A DNA stretch of 64,000 nucleotides, from NCBI GenBank assembly GCA_024236055.1, contig JACKLF010000002.1, positions 248,001 to 312,000 of the forward strand, given 5' to 3'. Positions 16,346 through 26,870 of the stretch are shown piece by piece. The notes below the pieces were generated by a model. The model saw nothing but the letters and a program-made list of their open reading frames with translations, made no database searches and was not told where the DNA came from. Origin of the DNA: Alphaproteobacteria bacterium. GTDB lineage: Bacteria > Pseudomonadota > Alphaproteobacteria > Micropepsales > Micropepsaceae. A program made the position numbers and the translations under genes. Numbering within the stretch: position 1 is the stretch's first letter; every line of letters starts with the position of its first letter.

Positions 16346-18658
16346 ATGAACGCGCATGACAAATCCATTTCGGGCAATGCGACCAAGCTGAACCTGGCGG
16401 CATCGGCCGCCTATACCGCCCGGCTGATCGACGAGGTCGAGACGCTGCCGCCCGCCGCTGCCATCACGCTGGGCCGTCGCGGTTTTCTGAAACTGGGCGC
16501 GGGTGCCGGCGCCGGCCTGGTGCTGGCCTTCGCGCTGCCCACCGGCAAGGCGGACGCCGCCGAATCCAATCCCCGGCTGATCAACGCATTCGTTCGCATC
16601 ACCCCGGAAAACACCGTGATCGTCTATTCCAAGGGCCCGGAAATCGGCCAGGGCATCAAGACCGCCTTCGGCCTGATCATCGCCGAGGAACTGGATGCCG
16701 ACTGGAAGACGGTCCAGGTCGAACAGGCCCAGGTCAACAGCAAACTCTACGGCTATCAGGGCGCGGGCGGCTCCACCTCCATTCCGCGCGCCTGGGACCA
16801 GCTGCGCCAGGCCGGCGCCGGGGCCAAGGCGATGCTGGTCGCCGCCGCCGCAAAAGCGTGGAACGTCCCGGCCGGTGAAATCGTCGCCCAGGATTCCAGG
16901 CTGACCCACAAGGCCAGCGGCAAGTCGGCGACCTATGGCGAATTCGCCAGCGCGGCCGCCAAGATGGACGTGCCCGATCCCAAGTCGCTCAAACTCAAAG
17001 CCACGCGCGAATACCGCCTTCTGGGCAAGCGCTATACCGGTGTCGACAATCACAAGCTGGTCACCGGCCAGCCTTTGTTCGGCATCGATGTGCACATGCC
17101 CGGCATGGTCTATGCCTCCTACACCAAGAGCCCGCGCGTCGGCGGCAAGGTCGAAAGCTTCAACGAGGCCGAGATCCGCAAGATGCCCGGCGTGATCGAC
17201 GTCTTCGCGCTGGAAGGCACCGGCAAGCCGGTCGAGGTGATGCCCGGCGTGGCGATCGTCGCCAACAACACCTGGAACGCTTTCAAGGCCAAGGCTGCCT
17301 TGAAAGTGAAGTGGGACGAAAGCGAAGCCTCCAGGGACTCGATCTCGGCCCTGGACGCCAAGGCAAAGGACCTGGCCAAAAACTTCCCGGCAACCATCGA
17401 TCCCAAAACGGGGGCCGAAATCGGCAATGTCGACGCCGCCTTCGCCAAGGCGCCGCATGTCGTGGAAGCCTATTACGACTATGCCTTCGTTTCCCATTCG
17501 CCGCTGGAGCCGATGAACACCACGGCGCACTGGCATGACGGGATCGTGGAAATCTGGTCGCCCACCCAGCAGTCGAACCGCGGCCAGGCGGCCGTGGCCG
17601 AGATGGTGGGCCTGCCAGAGGACAATGTGGTCGTGCACCAGACTCGCTGCGGCGGCGGCTTTGGCCGGCGGCTGATGAACGATTACATGATGGAAGCCGC
17701 CGCCATCGCCCAGCGCGTCAAGGCGCCGGTCAAGCTGCAATGGAAGCGCGAGGACGACTTCGCCCACGACTTCCTGCGGCCGGGCGGTTATCACCAGCTC
17801 AAGGGCGCGGTCGATTCCGGCGGCAAGCTGGATGCCTGGCAGGAGCATTTCATTACCTTCACCGCCGACGGCAAGTCGGAAGTGTCGGGCGGCAATTATT
17901 CCGCCAACCTGCCCCACACCACCCTGGCGCCCAACATCCGCCGCGCGACATCGATGATACCGCTGGTGACGCCCACCGGGCCGTGGCGCGGGCCCAAGGA
18001 CAATGCCCAGGTCTTCGTCAACCAGAGCTTCATGCACGAGCTGGCGCTGGCGGCGAACCGCGACTTTGTCGAATTCCTGATCGATGTGGTGGACCGCGAC
18101 ATTCCCGAACTGCGGGTGCCCGCCGGTCCCAACATCAACTTCAACCGCGACCGCGCCAAGGGCGTGATCAAGCTGTGCGCCGAAAAGGCCGGCTGGGGAA
18201 GGAAGCTGCCCAAGGGCCGTGGCCTGGGCCTGGCCTGGGCCTTCTCCTATGGCGGCCATATCGCCGAGGCGGTGGAGCTGAGCGTCGACGACAAGAAGCA
18301 CATCACGGTGCACAAGATCACCGTGGTCGCCGATGTCGGCCCGGTGGTGAACATGTCCAGCGCCGAGAACCAGGCCCAGGGCGGCGCGATCGACGGCCTA
18401 TCCACGGCGATGGGGCTGGATGTGCTGATGGAGGACGGGCTGATCAATCCGTCCAACTTCAACAACTATCCGGTGCTGCGCATCCGCAGCGCACCCCCGC
18501 TGGTCGAGGCGCATTTCATCCAGTCCGATTTCCGGCCCACGGGCCTGGGCGAACCGGCGGTGCCGCCGCTGGCCGGTGCGCTGGGCAATGCGATCTTCGA
18601 CGCCAGCGGCGTGCGCGTGCGCACCATGCCGCTCAAGAAGCTGGGCTATACGATCTAG
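16346..18658 (+). CDS. IorB-like molybdopterin-binding subunit of a xanthine dehydrogenase family enzyme
   Basis: A 770-residue large subunit of the IorB type. Near residue 44 the motif LGRRGFLKLGAGAGAG is a twin-arginine signal, here preceded by about 40 residues, as often seen in IorB-like proteins, so the holoenzyme is probably periplasmic. The molybdenum-cofactor domain follows (PEIGQGIKTAFG, RCGGGFGRRLMN, GPWRGPKDN, GLGEPAVPPLAGALGNAIF). Substrate is unknown; isoquinoline, aldehydes or other N-heterocycles are possible. The ATG at 16346 has GGGAGG six bases before it. No cytochrome c subunit is encoded next to it. The XdhC-MocA fusion 7 kb away fits its need for the cytidylated, sulfurated cofactor. 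Confidence 0.88.
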   Translation: MNAHDKSISGNATKLNLAASAAYTARLIDEVETLPPAAAITLGRRGFLKLGAGAGAGLVLAFALPTGKADAAESNPRLINAFVRITPENTVIVYSKGPEIGQGIKTAFGLIIAEELDADWKTVQVEQAQVNSKLYGYQGAGGSTSIPRAWDQLRQAGAGAKAMLVAAAAKAWNVPAGEIVAQDSRLTHKASGKSATYGEFASAAAKMDVPDPKSLKLKATREYRLLGKRYTGVDNHKLVTGQPLFGIDVHMPGMVYASYTKSPRVGGKVESFNEAEIRKMPGVIDVFALEGTGKPVEVMPGVAIVANNTWNAFKAKAALKVKWDESEASRDSISALDAKAKDLAKNFPATIDPKTGAEIGNVDAAFAKAPHVVEAYYDYAFVSHSPLEPMNTTAHWHDGIVEIWSPTQQSNRGQAAVAEMVGLPEDNVVVHQTRCGGGFGRRLMNDYMMEAAAIAQRVKAPVKLQWKREDDFAHDFLRPGGYHQLKGAVDSGGKLDAWQEHFITFTADGKSEVSGGNYSANLPHTTLAPNIRRATSMIPLVTPTGPWRGPKDNAQVFVNQSFMHELALAANRDFVEFLIDVVDRDIPELRVPAGPNINFNRDRAKGVIKLCAEKAGWGRKLPKGRGLGLAWAFSYGGHIAEAVELSVDDKKHITVHKITVVADVGPVVNMSSAENQAQGGAIDGLSTAMGLDVLMEDGLINPSNFNNYPVLRIRSAPPLVEAHFIQSDFRPTGLGEPAVPPLAGALGNAIFDASGVRVRTMPLKKLGYTI

Positions 18659-18677
18659 CGTTCGCGAACTTCTGCAA

Positions 18678-19679
18678 TCAGACGGCGTGGGCCTTGACCA
18701 GGGCCCACGCCGTTTTTCCATAGACCAGTTCCAGTTCGCGCAACGCCGCTTGCGTAATGCGCGACAGGATCGGCCCGGCATCGGTCGCCAGCGTGACCAT
18801 CAGGCTGCCGTCCTCTTCCGCTTCAATTCCCGCCACCGTGCCCGCCATGACATTGCGGGCCGAGATGGCGCGCGGCGCCTCGGCTGCCAGCAACACATGA
18901 TCGGCGCGCAGCCACACATTGCGGATGCCGCCGGTCTGCGGGCTCGGCCAAAGCTGCGCCGCAGCGACGGCGCTGCCGTGATCGTGCCGGTCCAGCACCG
19001 CGCGAAAGGCGGGCGTGGCCGCGGTCGCGGCAAAATCACCGGAGGCGGCGACACGGCCATCCTTCAAACCGATCAGGTGCGAGCCCAGCGCGGCGGCATC
19101 GTCCATGTCATGCGTCACCACCAGCATGGGCAGGGCAAAGCGTTTGTGCATGTCCAGCAGCACACGGACAAAGGCGCGGCGACGCGCGCCGTCCAGCGCC
19201 GCAAAGGGTTCGTCCAGCAACAGGAAATCCGGCGCGCTGGCAACGGCGCGGGCCAGCGCCACGCGGCTTTTCTCGCCCCCCGAAAGATTCGCCACCGGCC
19301 GGTCAAGCTGGCCCGCAATGTCGAAGAAGGCCGCGACGTCCTCCAGCGCCGGCCGCGTGCGCGGCGGCGCGCGCCGATGGCCATAAGCGATGTTGCCCCG
19401 CACGCTCAGATGGGGAAAGAGGCGCGCATCCTGAAACACCAGGCCGATGCCCCGCCGGTGCGGCGGTAAATGCGTGTCACGATCGTCCAGCACCCGCGTG
19501 CCCAGTGATATCCGGCCCGCATCCGGACGCTTCAGCCCCGCCAGCGCCGCCAGCAAACTCGATTTGCCCGCACCCGACGGCCCGAACAGAACGGTGATGC
19601 CGCCCGCGGGTGCGGCGATCTCCACATCCAGCGTGAAGCCGCCCTGCGCCAGATGGATTTTCGCGCAAAGATCCGTCAT
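18678..19679 (-). CDS. modC: molybdate ABC transporter ATP-binding protein ModC
   Basis: A 333-residue ATPase. Walker A GPSGAGKS is at residues 33-40, the signature is LSGGEKSRVALARAV, Walker B LLLDEPFAALD, and the His loop VVTHDMDD. A C-terminal TOBE/Mop domain (about residues 255-330, ending in the KTAWALVKAHAV tail) is typical of ModC and binds oxyanion. Its start overlaps the modB stop by four bases (ATGA), indicating coupled translation. The last 12 codons also form the hairpin of the terminator of the oppositely oriented hydroxylase operon. Confidence 0.95.
   Translation of the reverse strand: MTDLCAKIHLAQGGFTLDVEIAAPAGGITVLFGPSGAGKSSLLAALAGLKRPDAGRISLGTRVLDDRDTHLPPHRRGIGLVFQDARLFPHLSVRGNIAYGHRRAPPRTRPALEDVAAFFDIAGQLDRPVANLSGGEKSRVALARAVASAPDFLLLDEPFAALDGARRRAFVRVLLDMHKRFALPMLVVTHDMDDAAALGSHLIGLKDGRVAASGDFAATAATPAFRAVLDRHDHGSAVAAAQLWPSPQTGGIRNVWLRADHVLLAAEAPRAISARNVMAGTVAGIEAEEDGSLMVTLATDAGPILSRITQAALRELELVYGKTAWALVKAHAV
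18682..18717 (+). terminator. terminator of the hydroxylase operon embedded in the 3' coding end of modC
   Basis: A perfect 12-bp stem (ACGGCGTGGGCC with its complement) around an 8-base loop is followed by TTTT on the plus strand, 24 bases past the IorB-like stop. All of the hairpin lies inside the final codons of modC on the other strand. Confidence 0.85.
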
Positions 19680-20359
19680 CCGGCATGCCGCCTTGCCGCC
19701 CAGCGCTGCAACAGGCCCGCAAGCGCAAGGCCCGCCAGCGCCAGCAGGATGGACAGCACCGCCAGCCGCATCGCCTCAGCCTCGCCGCCCGGCTGCTGCA
19801 GCACCGCATAGATCGCCAGCGGCAGGGTCTGGGTCTGGCCAGGAATGTTGGCGGCGAAGGTGATGACCGCGCCGAACTCGCCCAGCGCAGCGGCGAAGGC
19901 CGTCACCGTGCCCGCCAGGATGCCGGGGCCTGCCAGCGGCAGCGCGATGGAGACGAAACGGTCCCATGGCCCCGCGCGCAACAGGGCGGCGGCTTCGAAC
20001 AGTCTGCGATCAGTCGCTTCAAATGCCAGGCGCACGGACCGCACGAACAGCGGAAAGGCCATCACCGCGGTGGCCAGCGCCGCGCCACCCCGGGTAAAGG
20101 CCAGGCGGATGCCCAGAGCGTCCAGCCAGCCGCCGAACACACCACCCCGCCCCAGCAGCAGCAGCAGCAGAAACCCCACCAGCACCGGCGGCAGAATCAG
20201 CGGCAGATGCGCCAGCCCATCGAACAACAGCTTTCCGGGAAGGCGCGGGCGCGACAGCGCCCAGGCCACGGCCACCGCGAAGGGCAGCGACCACAGGATC
20301 GCGCGCGTCGCCACCGCGAAGCTGGTGGACAGGATTTCCCATTCCGCACCCGTTATCAT
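19676..20359 (-). CDS. modB: molybdate ABC transporter permease ModB
   Basis: A 227-residue inner-membrane permease with five predicted hydrophobic segments. The coupling-helix EAA loop is present (FEAAALLRAGPWDRFVSIALPLA), followed by GTVTAFAAALGEFGAVI and GQTQTLPLAIY, all characteristic of ModB/CysT-type permeases. It passes molybdate delivered by ModA. Its ATG overlaps the moeA stop (ATGA) and its stop overlaps the modC start, so moeA-modB-modC is a translationally coupled operon. Confidence 0.95.
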   Translation of the reverse strand: MITGAEWEILSTSFAVATRAILWSLPFAVAVAWALSRPRLPGKLLFDGLAHLPLILPPVLVGFLLLLLLGRGGVFGGWLDALGIRLAFTRGGAALATAVMAFPLFVRSVRLAFEATDRRLFEAAALLRAGPWDRFVSIALPLAGPGILAGTVTAFAAALGEFGAVITFAANIPGQTQTLPLAIYAVLQQPGGEAEAMRLAVLSILLALAGLALAGLLQRWAARRHAG

Positions 20360-21585
20360 GGCGCGTTCAGCGCCAGCACATCGACCAGCGCGCCTGGCGC
20401 CAGCGCCGGTGCATCCGGCGGCAAACGGATCAGCGCATTGGCGGCGGCAAAAACCGACAGCAGGGAAGAATCCTGGTTTTCAAAGGCGCGCGCGGTCTGC
20501 ACGCCATCATCGCCCATGGTCACGGCGCTGCGCAGATAATGCTCGCGCGGGCCATTGGCCGGCAGGGCATGGACAAGCCGCGCCCGCGTGAAGGAAAGCG
20601 TGCCCGCGCTCCCCAGCATGCGTTCGATCAACGGCTTCAAAAACAGATGCGCGCAGACCAGCGCCGAGGCGGGATTGCCCGGCAGGCCCAGCACCGGGCC
20701 GTAGGGCGTGGTGCCGAACCATGTCGGCTTGCCGGGGCGCACCGCGACACTGGCGCAGGCCATGTCCAGCCCCAGCCGTTCCAGTGCGGGACGGGCATGA
20801 TCGTGATCGCCCACCGATGCACCGCCCAGCACCACCAGCAGGTCGCTTTCCTCAAGCCCGCGCGCAGCGGCATCGGCAATCGCATCGATGTCGTCGCGTG
20901 CGATGTCCAGCCGCTGCACATGCGCGCCCCAGCCGCGCGCCAGCGCGGCAATGCCATAGGTGGCCGAATCGTAGATCTGATAGGAGCCCGGTGTCTGATC
21001 CGGCGCGGCCAGTTCATCGCCGCTGGACAGCAGCGCGATGCGCGGAGCGCGCCGCACGGAAAGCTCGGCCCGGCCCGCCGCCGCGGCCAAAGCCAGCGCC
21101 ACGCCATCCAGCCGCCGGCCCGCTTCCAGCAGCGTTTCGTCCGCATGGAAGTCGCCGCCGCGCGGGCGGATGTTGGCGCCGCGCGCCGTAGCCGGCACGC
21201 TGACCGCATCGCCGTCGCGGGTGACATTCTCCTGCATCACCACGGCATCGGCCCCCGCGGGCACCGCCGCCCCGGTGGAGATGCGGATCGCGCCGCCCGG
21301 CGCCAGCACACCATCAAAGCCATGCCCGGCAGCAGATTCACCCAGCAGCACCAGCGTCCGGGGATGATCGGCGGCACGGATGGCATAGCCATCCATGGAG
21401 GAGACATCGAAAGGCGGGGTGTCACGCATTGCGATCACCGCTTCAGCCAGAACGCGCCCGCGCGCCTCTTCCAGCACGACGCACTGGGCGGCTAGCGGCA
21501 CGGCGGCCGACACCATGGCGGCGCGCGCCGCCTCAACCGGCATCAGTTTCAAGCGCGCCTTGGCATCGGGACCGCCCTGTGACAC
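20356..21585 (-). CDS. moeA: molybdopterin molybdenumtransferase MoeA
   Basis: MoeA inserts molybdate into adenylated molybdopterin. Visible landmarks: an opening helix region (LMPVEAARAAMVSA), DVSSMDGYAIRA, GAAVPAGADAVVMQEN, RPRGGDF, a MoaB/MogA-like domain with LLSSGDEL and GGASVGDHD, the GLPGNPASALV loop and a C-terminal beta-barrel domain. With the GTG at 21585 (GGGG upstream) the protein has 409 residues; an ATG at 21543 would give 395. The ModE-type box at 21585-21608 touches the GTG, which slightly favours the later start. Its product's work joins that of modB and modC, with which it is coupled. Confidence 0.93.
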   Translation of the reverse strand: MSQGGPDAKARLKLMPVEAARAAMVSAAVPLAAQCVVLEEARGRVLAEAVIAMRDTPPFDVSSMDGYAIRAADHPRTLVLLGESAAGHGFDGVLAPGGAIRISTGAAVPAGADAVVMQENVTRDGDAVSVPATARGANIRPRGGDFHADETLLEAGRRLDGVALALAAAAGRAELSVRRAPRIALLSSGDELAAPDQTPGSYQIYDSATYGIAALARGWGAHVQRLDIARDDIDAIADAAARGLEESDLLVVLGGASVGDHDHARPALERLGLDMACASVAVRPGKPTWFGTTPYGPVLGLPGNPASALVCAHLFLKPLIERMLGSAGTLSFTRARLVHALPANGPREHYLRSAVTMGDDGVQTARAFENQDSSLLSVFAAANALIRLPPDAPALAPGALVDVLALNAP

Positions 21586-21608
21586 GTTATTCCCCACTGT
21601 ATCAAACG
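21585..21608. promoter_or_regulatory. ModE-type box between moeA and modA
   Basis: CGTTATTCC-N6-TATCAAACG is 24 bp with the left arm's six outer bases matching perfectly; overall 13 of 18 consensus positions match. It is in the divergent region of moeA-modB-modC and modA, where molybdate repression is expected. Confidence 0.65.
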
Positions 21609-21662
21609 CCCGCCGAACGCTAGGCCGCGAGGCCCGGCTTGTCCACAAAGTCCCGCAAACGC

Positions 21663-22424
21663 ATGTCTTTTTCCCGCCGCGCGAGCCTTGCCCTGATGCT
21701 GCTGCCCTTGCTGGCGGGGCCCGTCCTGGCGCAGGGCGCGAATGTCACCGTCTTCGCCGCCGCCTCCATGACCGATGCGCTCAGCCGCGCCGCCGCCGCC
21801 TGGGAAAAGGCCAGCGGCAACAGTGTCACGCTGTCCTTCGCCGCGTCCTCGACCCTGGCGCGCCAGATCGACCAGGGCGCGCGCGCCGACATGTTTGTAT
21901 CCGCCGACACCGCCTGGATGGATTTTCTGCAGAAGAACGGCCGGCTGATGGCCGGCACGCGCGAAAATCTTCTGGGCAACAGCCTGGTGCTGATCGCCGC
22001 GCCCGGCGTGACGGCCCCGGCGATCAGGCCCGGCTTCGACCTGGTGGGCGCCCTGAAGGGCGGGCGGCTGGCGCTGGCCGATCCGGCCTCGGTGCCGGCG
22101 GGAAAATATGCCAGGGCGGCGCTGACTGCGCTGCATGTGTGGGACGCGGTCAGCCCCCATGTGGCGCGGGCCGAGAATGTGCGCGTGGCGCTGGAATATG
22201 TCGCGCGCGGGGAAGCGCCGCTGGGCATCGTCTATGCCACCGACGCGCGGGTGCAGCCGAAGGTGCGGGTGGCGGGTACCTTCCCGCCCGGAAGCCACCC
22301 GCCCATCATCTATCCGGTGGCACTGACGAAAGACGCCGATCCCGCCGCCCGCGCCTTCCTGGCGTTCCTGAAAACACCGCGCGCCCGGGCAATCTTCCAG
22401 GCGGGGGGCTTTTCCGTTCCTTAA
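21663..22424 (+). CDS. modA: molybdate-binding periplasmic protein ModA
   Basis: A 253-residue substrate-binding protein with a signal peptide ([19 protein letters not shown], cleavage after VLAQ). The mature part has the family pattern: [44 protein letters not shown], and LGIVYATDA followed by a PIIYPVAL segment. It captures molybdate for ModBC. A TTG at 21639 would lengthen the leader; the ATG at 21663 directly opens the signal peptide. Unusually, modA is divergent from modBC rather than in the same operon; its last four bases overlap the end of moaC. Confidence 0.93.
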   Translation: MSFSRRASLALMLLPLLAGPVLAQGANVTVFAAASMTDALSRAAAAWEKASGNSVTLSFAASSTLARQIDQGARADMFVSADTAWMDFLQKNGRLMAGTRENLLGNSLVLIAAPGVTAPAIRPGFDLVGALKGGRLALADPASVPAGKYARAALTALHVWDAVSPHVARAENVRVALEYVARGEAPLGIVYATDARVQPKVRVAGTFPPGSHPPIIYPVALTKDADPAARAFLAFLKTPRARAIFQAGGFSVP

Positions 22425-22909
22425 CGCGTCCAGTCGCCCGACGCGCCGCCGCTTTTTTCCACCAGCGACACGCCTTCGATCACCATGCCGCGATCGGCGG
22501 CCTTGAGCATGTCATAGATGGTCAGGCAGGCGACCGACACCGCCGTCAGCGCCTCCATCTCCACCCCCGTCTGGCCGCTGGTTTTCGCCCGCGCCGTCAC
22601 CGTCAGCGCGCTGGCGGATGTATCGGCGGCAATCTCGACCTTCACCGAGGTCAGCGCGATGGGATGGCACAGCGGAATCAGCTCGGCGGTGCGCTTGGCC
22701 GCCATGATGCCGGCGATCTCGGCGGCGGCGATGACGCTGCCCTTCCTGGCGTTGCCGCTCAGCGCCAGTTCCAGCGTTGCGGGCTTCATGCGCACACGTC
22801 CCTCGGCCACGGCCACGCGCTGGGTGACGGGCTTGTCGCCGACATCGACCATGCGCGCCGCGCCCGTTTCGTCCAGATGGGTCAGGCTTTTCGTGTCGCC
22901 GGCGGTCAT
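22421..22909 (-). CDS. moaC: cyclic pyranopterin monophosphate synthase MoaC
   Basis: A 162-residue enzyme that, with MoaA, converts GTP to cyclic pyranopterin monophosphate. Landmarks: [19 protein letters not shown], the [19 protein letters not shown] block, [13 protein letters not shown] with the conserved CHP, and the [20 protein letters not shown] segment near the C-terminus. The ATG at 22909 overlaps the moaB stop (TGATG), with GGGGAGG just upstream, so it is translated in series with moaB. It is the last gene of the moaA-D-E-B-C operon. Confidence 0.96.
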   Translation of the reverse strand: MTAGDTKSLTHLDETGAARMVDVGDKPVTQRVAVAEGRVRMKPATLELALSGNARKGSVIAAAEIAGIMAAKRTAELIPLCHPIALTSVKVEIAADTSASALTVTARAKTSGQTGVEMEALTAVSVACLTIYDMLKAADRGMVIEGVSLVEKSGGASGDWTR

Positions 22910-23466
22910 CACACCTCCCCGAAACGCGGCGCCAGTTCGGCCAGGTTGCAGGGCTTGTGCCGCGCATCGAGCTGGAAGCGGATCAGCCTGTCCCAGCCAT
23001 CCTTGCAGGCGCCGTTGGAGCCGGGCAGGCAGAAGATCAGCGTACCGTTCGCCAGCCCGGCGCAGGCACGGCTTTGCATGGTCGACAGGCCCACGCTCTG
23101 GAAACTGATCATGTGCCAGACGGTCTCGAAACCCTCGATGGTCTTGTCGAACAGCGGCCGCACCGCTTCGGGCGTCACATCGCGGCCGGTCAGGCCGGTG
23201 CCGCCCGTGGTGACGATGACCTGCACGCCGGGATCGGCAATCCAGTCGCCAACCTGGCCCTGGATCGCGGCCACGTCATCGGGCACCAGCGCGCGCCCTG
23301 CCAGCACATGGCCGTCGCGGGCCACCCGGTCGGCCAGCAACTGGCCCGAGGTATCGTCGGCCAGCGTGCGGGTGTCCGAAACGCTCAGCACCGCGATCCG
23401 CATGGGCCGGAATGTCAGCGCCGGATCGATGCGCCCGCCGCCGGGCGCCTGCAACTCATCGCTCAT
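22909..23466 (-). CDS. moaB: molybdenum cofactor biosynthesis protein MoaB
   Basis: A 185-residue MoaB/MogA-fold protein that adenylates molybdopterin before metal insertion. The family signature is clear: [11 protein letters not shown], then [19 protein letters not shown] with the nucleotide-binding GGTG, and [13 protein letters not shown]. The start at 23466 (GGAG nine bases upstream) overlaps the moaE stop by four bases (ATGA). MoaB rather than MogA is inferred from size and from its place in the moa operon. Confidence 0.93.
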   Translation of the reverse strand: MSDELQAPGGGRIDPALTFRPMRIAVLSVSDTRTLADDTSGQLLADRVARDGHVLAGRALVPDDVAAIQGQVGDWIADPGVQVIVTTGGTGLTGRDVTPEAVRPLFDKTIEGFETVWHMISFQSVGLSTMQSRACAGLANGTLIFCLPGSNGACKDGWDRLIRFQLDARHKPCNLAELAPRFGEV

Positions 23467-23927
23467 GCCGACGTCTCCGCTGCCGCGCGGCGCTGATGGT
23501 CCTCGCCGCGCGGCTCGATCCAGCGCGCGCCATCGGGACCCGCCTCTTTCTTCCACAGGGGGGCATCGGTTTTCAGGTAATCCATCAGCACCCGCACCGC
23601 ATCGAAGGCGGCGGCGCGATGGACCGACAGCGCCGCCACCAGCACGATCGCCTCGCCCGGCGCGATCGCGCCCACACGGTGAATGACCAGCAGGTCGCCC
23701 ACGCCGAAGCGCGCCGCGATTTCGGCGGCAAGCCGCGCGATCTCGGCCTGGGTGAAGCCTTCATACTGCTGAATGGTCAAGCCGGTCACGGCGCGGCCCG
23801 CCGTTTCATCACGGCAATAGCCAACGAAGCTGGCCAGCGCCCCCGCATCGGCGCGCCCGCGCACAAAGGCGGCGCACTCGCCATGCGGGTCGAAGGCCCG
23901 ATCCTGCACGCGGATATCCAGGCCCAT
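23463..23927 (-). CDS. moaE: molybdopterin synthase catalytic subunit MoaE
   Basis: A 154-residue large subunit of molybdopterin synthase. Recognisable blocks: GALASFVGYCRDE, LTIQQYEGFTQAEIARLA, VIHRVGAIAPGEAIVLVAALSVHR, AFDAVRVLMDYLKTDAPLWKKE. The lysines of the YLKTDAPLWKKE block are the ones that act in the family. It pairs with MoaD, encoded immediately upstream with a one-base gap, and overlaps moaB by four bases. Confidence 0.96.
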   Translation of the reverse strand: MGLDIRVQDRAFDPHGECAAFVRGRADAGALASFVGYCRDETAGRAVTGLTIQQYEGFTQAEIARLAAEIAARFGVGDLLVIHRVGAIAPGEAIVLVAALSVHRAAAFDAVRVLMDYLKTDAPLWKKEAGPDGARWIEPRGEDHQRRAAAETSA

Positions 23928-23928
23928 A

Positions 23929-24183
23929 TCAGCCCCCGCTCATCGGCGGCAGGAAGGCGATCTCGTCCCCCGCCGCGATGGGCTGCGACAGGTCCTGTAC
24001 CAGCGCCTGGTTCACCGCCAGGCGCAGCGGCGTTGCCGCCAGCATCCGGCCCAGCGGCGGCGACTGGGCGGCGATCCAGGCTTTCAGGTCGGCCAGCGTC
24101 CGCACGTCGCCCGGCAGCACCGGCCGGGCCAGCGCATCGGGCGCCACATCGCCGAACTTGCCCAGGAAAACCAGATGCACCAT
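23929..24183 (-). CDS. moaD: molybdopterin synthase sulfur carrier subunit MoaD
   Basis: An 84-residue ubiquitin-fold sulfur carrier ending in the required Gly-Gly (FLPPMSGG), the site of thiocarboxylation. VHLVFLGKFGD opens the fold and INQALV-like text (AVNQALVQD) and DEIAFLPP close it. The ATG directly abuts the moaA stop codon, so translation is coupled. No moeB-like activating enzyme for MoaD is present in the window. Confidence 0.95.
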   Translation of the reverse strand: MVHLVFLGKFGDVAPDALARPVLPGDVRTLADLKAWIAAQSPPLGRMLAATPLRLAVNQALVQDLSQPIAAGDEIAFLPPMSGG

Positions 24184-25194
24184 CTAGCCCCCCGTCATCG
24201 ACATGTGGCGGGACACGGCGGGCGCCGCACCCGGCACCGGCAGCAGGAAATCATGCGCCTTGGGTTTGCGCTGCATGGCTTCGTCCAGCGCCGCATCCAG
24301 CGCCGCATCGCCGCCATTGTCACCGCGCAACGCTGTGCGCAGATCGACCGCGCTGTCCTGGCCAAGGCACATGAACAGCGTGCCGGTGCAGGTCAGCCGC
24401 ACCCGCCGGCAGCTTTCGCAGAAATTGTGGGTCAAGGGGGTGATGAAGCCCAGCCTGCCGCCCGTCTCGGCGATGCGGACATAGCGAGCCGGCCCGCTGC
24501 TGCGTTCGTCCAGGTCGGTCAGGGTCCAGAAGGATTGCAGCTCCTGGCGCACCTCGGTCAGGGAGATGAACTGGTCGGTGCGGTCCTCGTCCACCGCGCC
24601 CATCGGCATGGTTTCGATCAGGGTGATGTCCATGCCCCGTTCATGCGCCCACTGGATCAGGTCGGGCAGGTCGGCATGGTTGTCGCGCTTCAGCGCCACG
24701 GTGTTGATCTTGACCTTCAGCCCGGCCTCGCGCGCCGCGGCGATGCCGTCCAGCACCTGGTCCAGGCAATCGCTGCGGGCGATGCGGGCAAAGGTGGTGC
24801 GGTCCAGGCTGTCCAGCGAGACATTGATCCGCCGCATCCCCGCCGCCGCCAGCGCGCCCGCGAATTCGCGCAACCGCACGCCATTGGTGGTCATGGTCAG
24901 TTCGTCCAGCGTGCCTTCGCGCAGATGCCGCGACAGGCTGTTCACCAGGTCCATGATCCCGCGCCGCATCAGCGGCTCACCGCCGGTCAGGCGCAGATGG
25001 CGCACCCCGCGCCGCACGAAGGCCGCGCAGACGCGGTCCAGTTCCTCCAGCGTCAGCAATTCCGCGCGCGGCAGGAAGGTCATCTGCTCGCTCATGCAAT
25101 AGGTGCAGCGCAGATTGCAGCGGTCGGTCACCGACACCCGCACCGTGTCCACGTGGCGGCCGAAACTGTCGATCAGGGGTGTGCGGGAAGCCAT
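24184..25194 (-). CDS. moaA: GTP 3',8-cyclase MoaA (radical SAM)
   Basis: A 336-residue radical SAM enzyme that starts molybdopterin synthesis from GTP. The SAM cluster motif CxxxCxxC is C26, C30 and C33 ([11 protein letters not shown]). The C-terminal GTP-side cluster is present as [13 protein letters not shown], with the C-x2-C-x13-C spacing typical of MoaA, and the protein ends in the conserved Gly-Gly (SMTGG) needed for activity. It is the first gene of the moa operon. A ModE-type box begins two bases upstream of the start codon. Confidence 0.97.
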   Translation of the reverse strand: MASRTPLIDSFGRHVDTVRVSVTDRCNLRCTYCMSEQMTFLPRAELLTLEELDRVCAAFVRRGVRHLRLTGGEPLMRRGIMDLVNSLSRHLREGTLDELTMTTNGVRLREFAGALAAAGMRRINVSLDSLDRTTFARIARSDCLDQVLDGIAAAREAGLKVKINTVALKRDNHADLPDLIQWAHERGMDITLIETMPMGAVDEDRTDQFISLTEVRQELQSFWTLTDLDERSSGPARYVRIAETGGRLGFITPLTHNFCESCRRVRLTCTGTLFMCLGQDSAVDLRTALRGDNGGDAALDAALDEAMQRKPKAHDFLLPVPGAAPAVSRHMSMTGG

Positions 25195-25195
25195 G

Positions 25196-25219
25196 CGCTG
25201 AGTATAAACGGGAATAACG
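25196..25219. promoter_or_regulatory. ModE-type box between moaA and the XdhC-MocA gene
   Basis: CGCTGAGTA-N6-GGAATAACG has the same 24-bp length and outer CGCT/ATAACG bases as the ModE consensus, with 12 of 18 positions matching. It directly adjoins the moaA ATG and lies 64 bases from the divergent XdhC-MocA ATG. Confidence 0.5.
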
Positions 25220-25283
25220 CCCTGTCACAGGCACGCGGCAGCCGCAATTTTTCGCGCTGCATCAATGCCTTGGGAAGGATCGC

Positions 25284-26866
<1,583 letters not shown>

Positions 26867-26870
<4 letters not shown>

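Noticed and set aside
25195..25283. Molybdenum-cofactor riboswitch before moaA
   Set aside because: The leader is too short and has no multi-stem structure; a ModE-type box is present instead.
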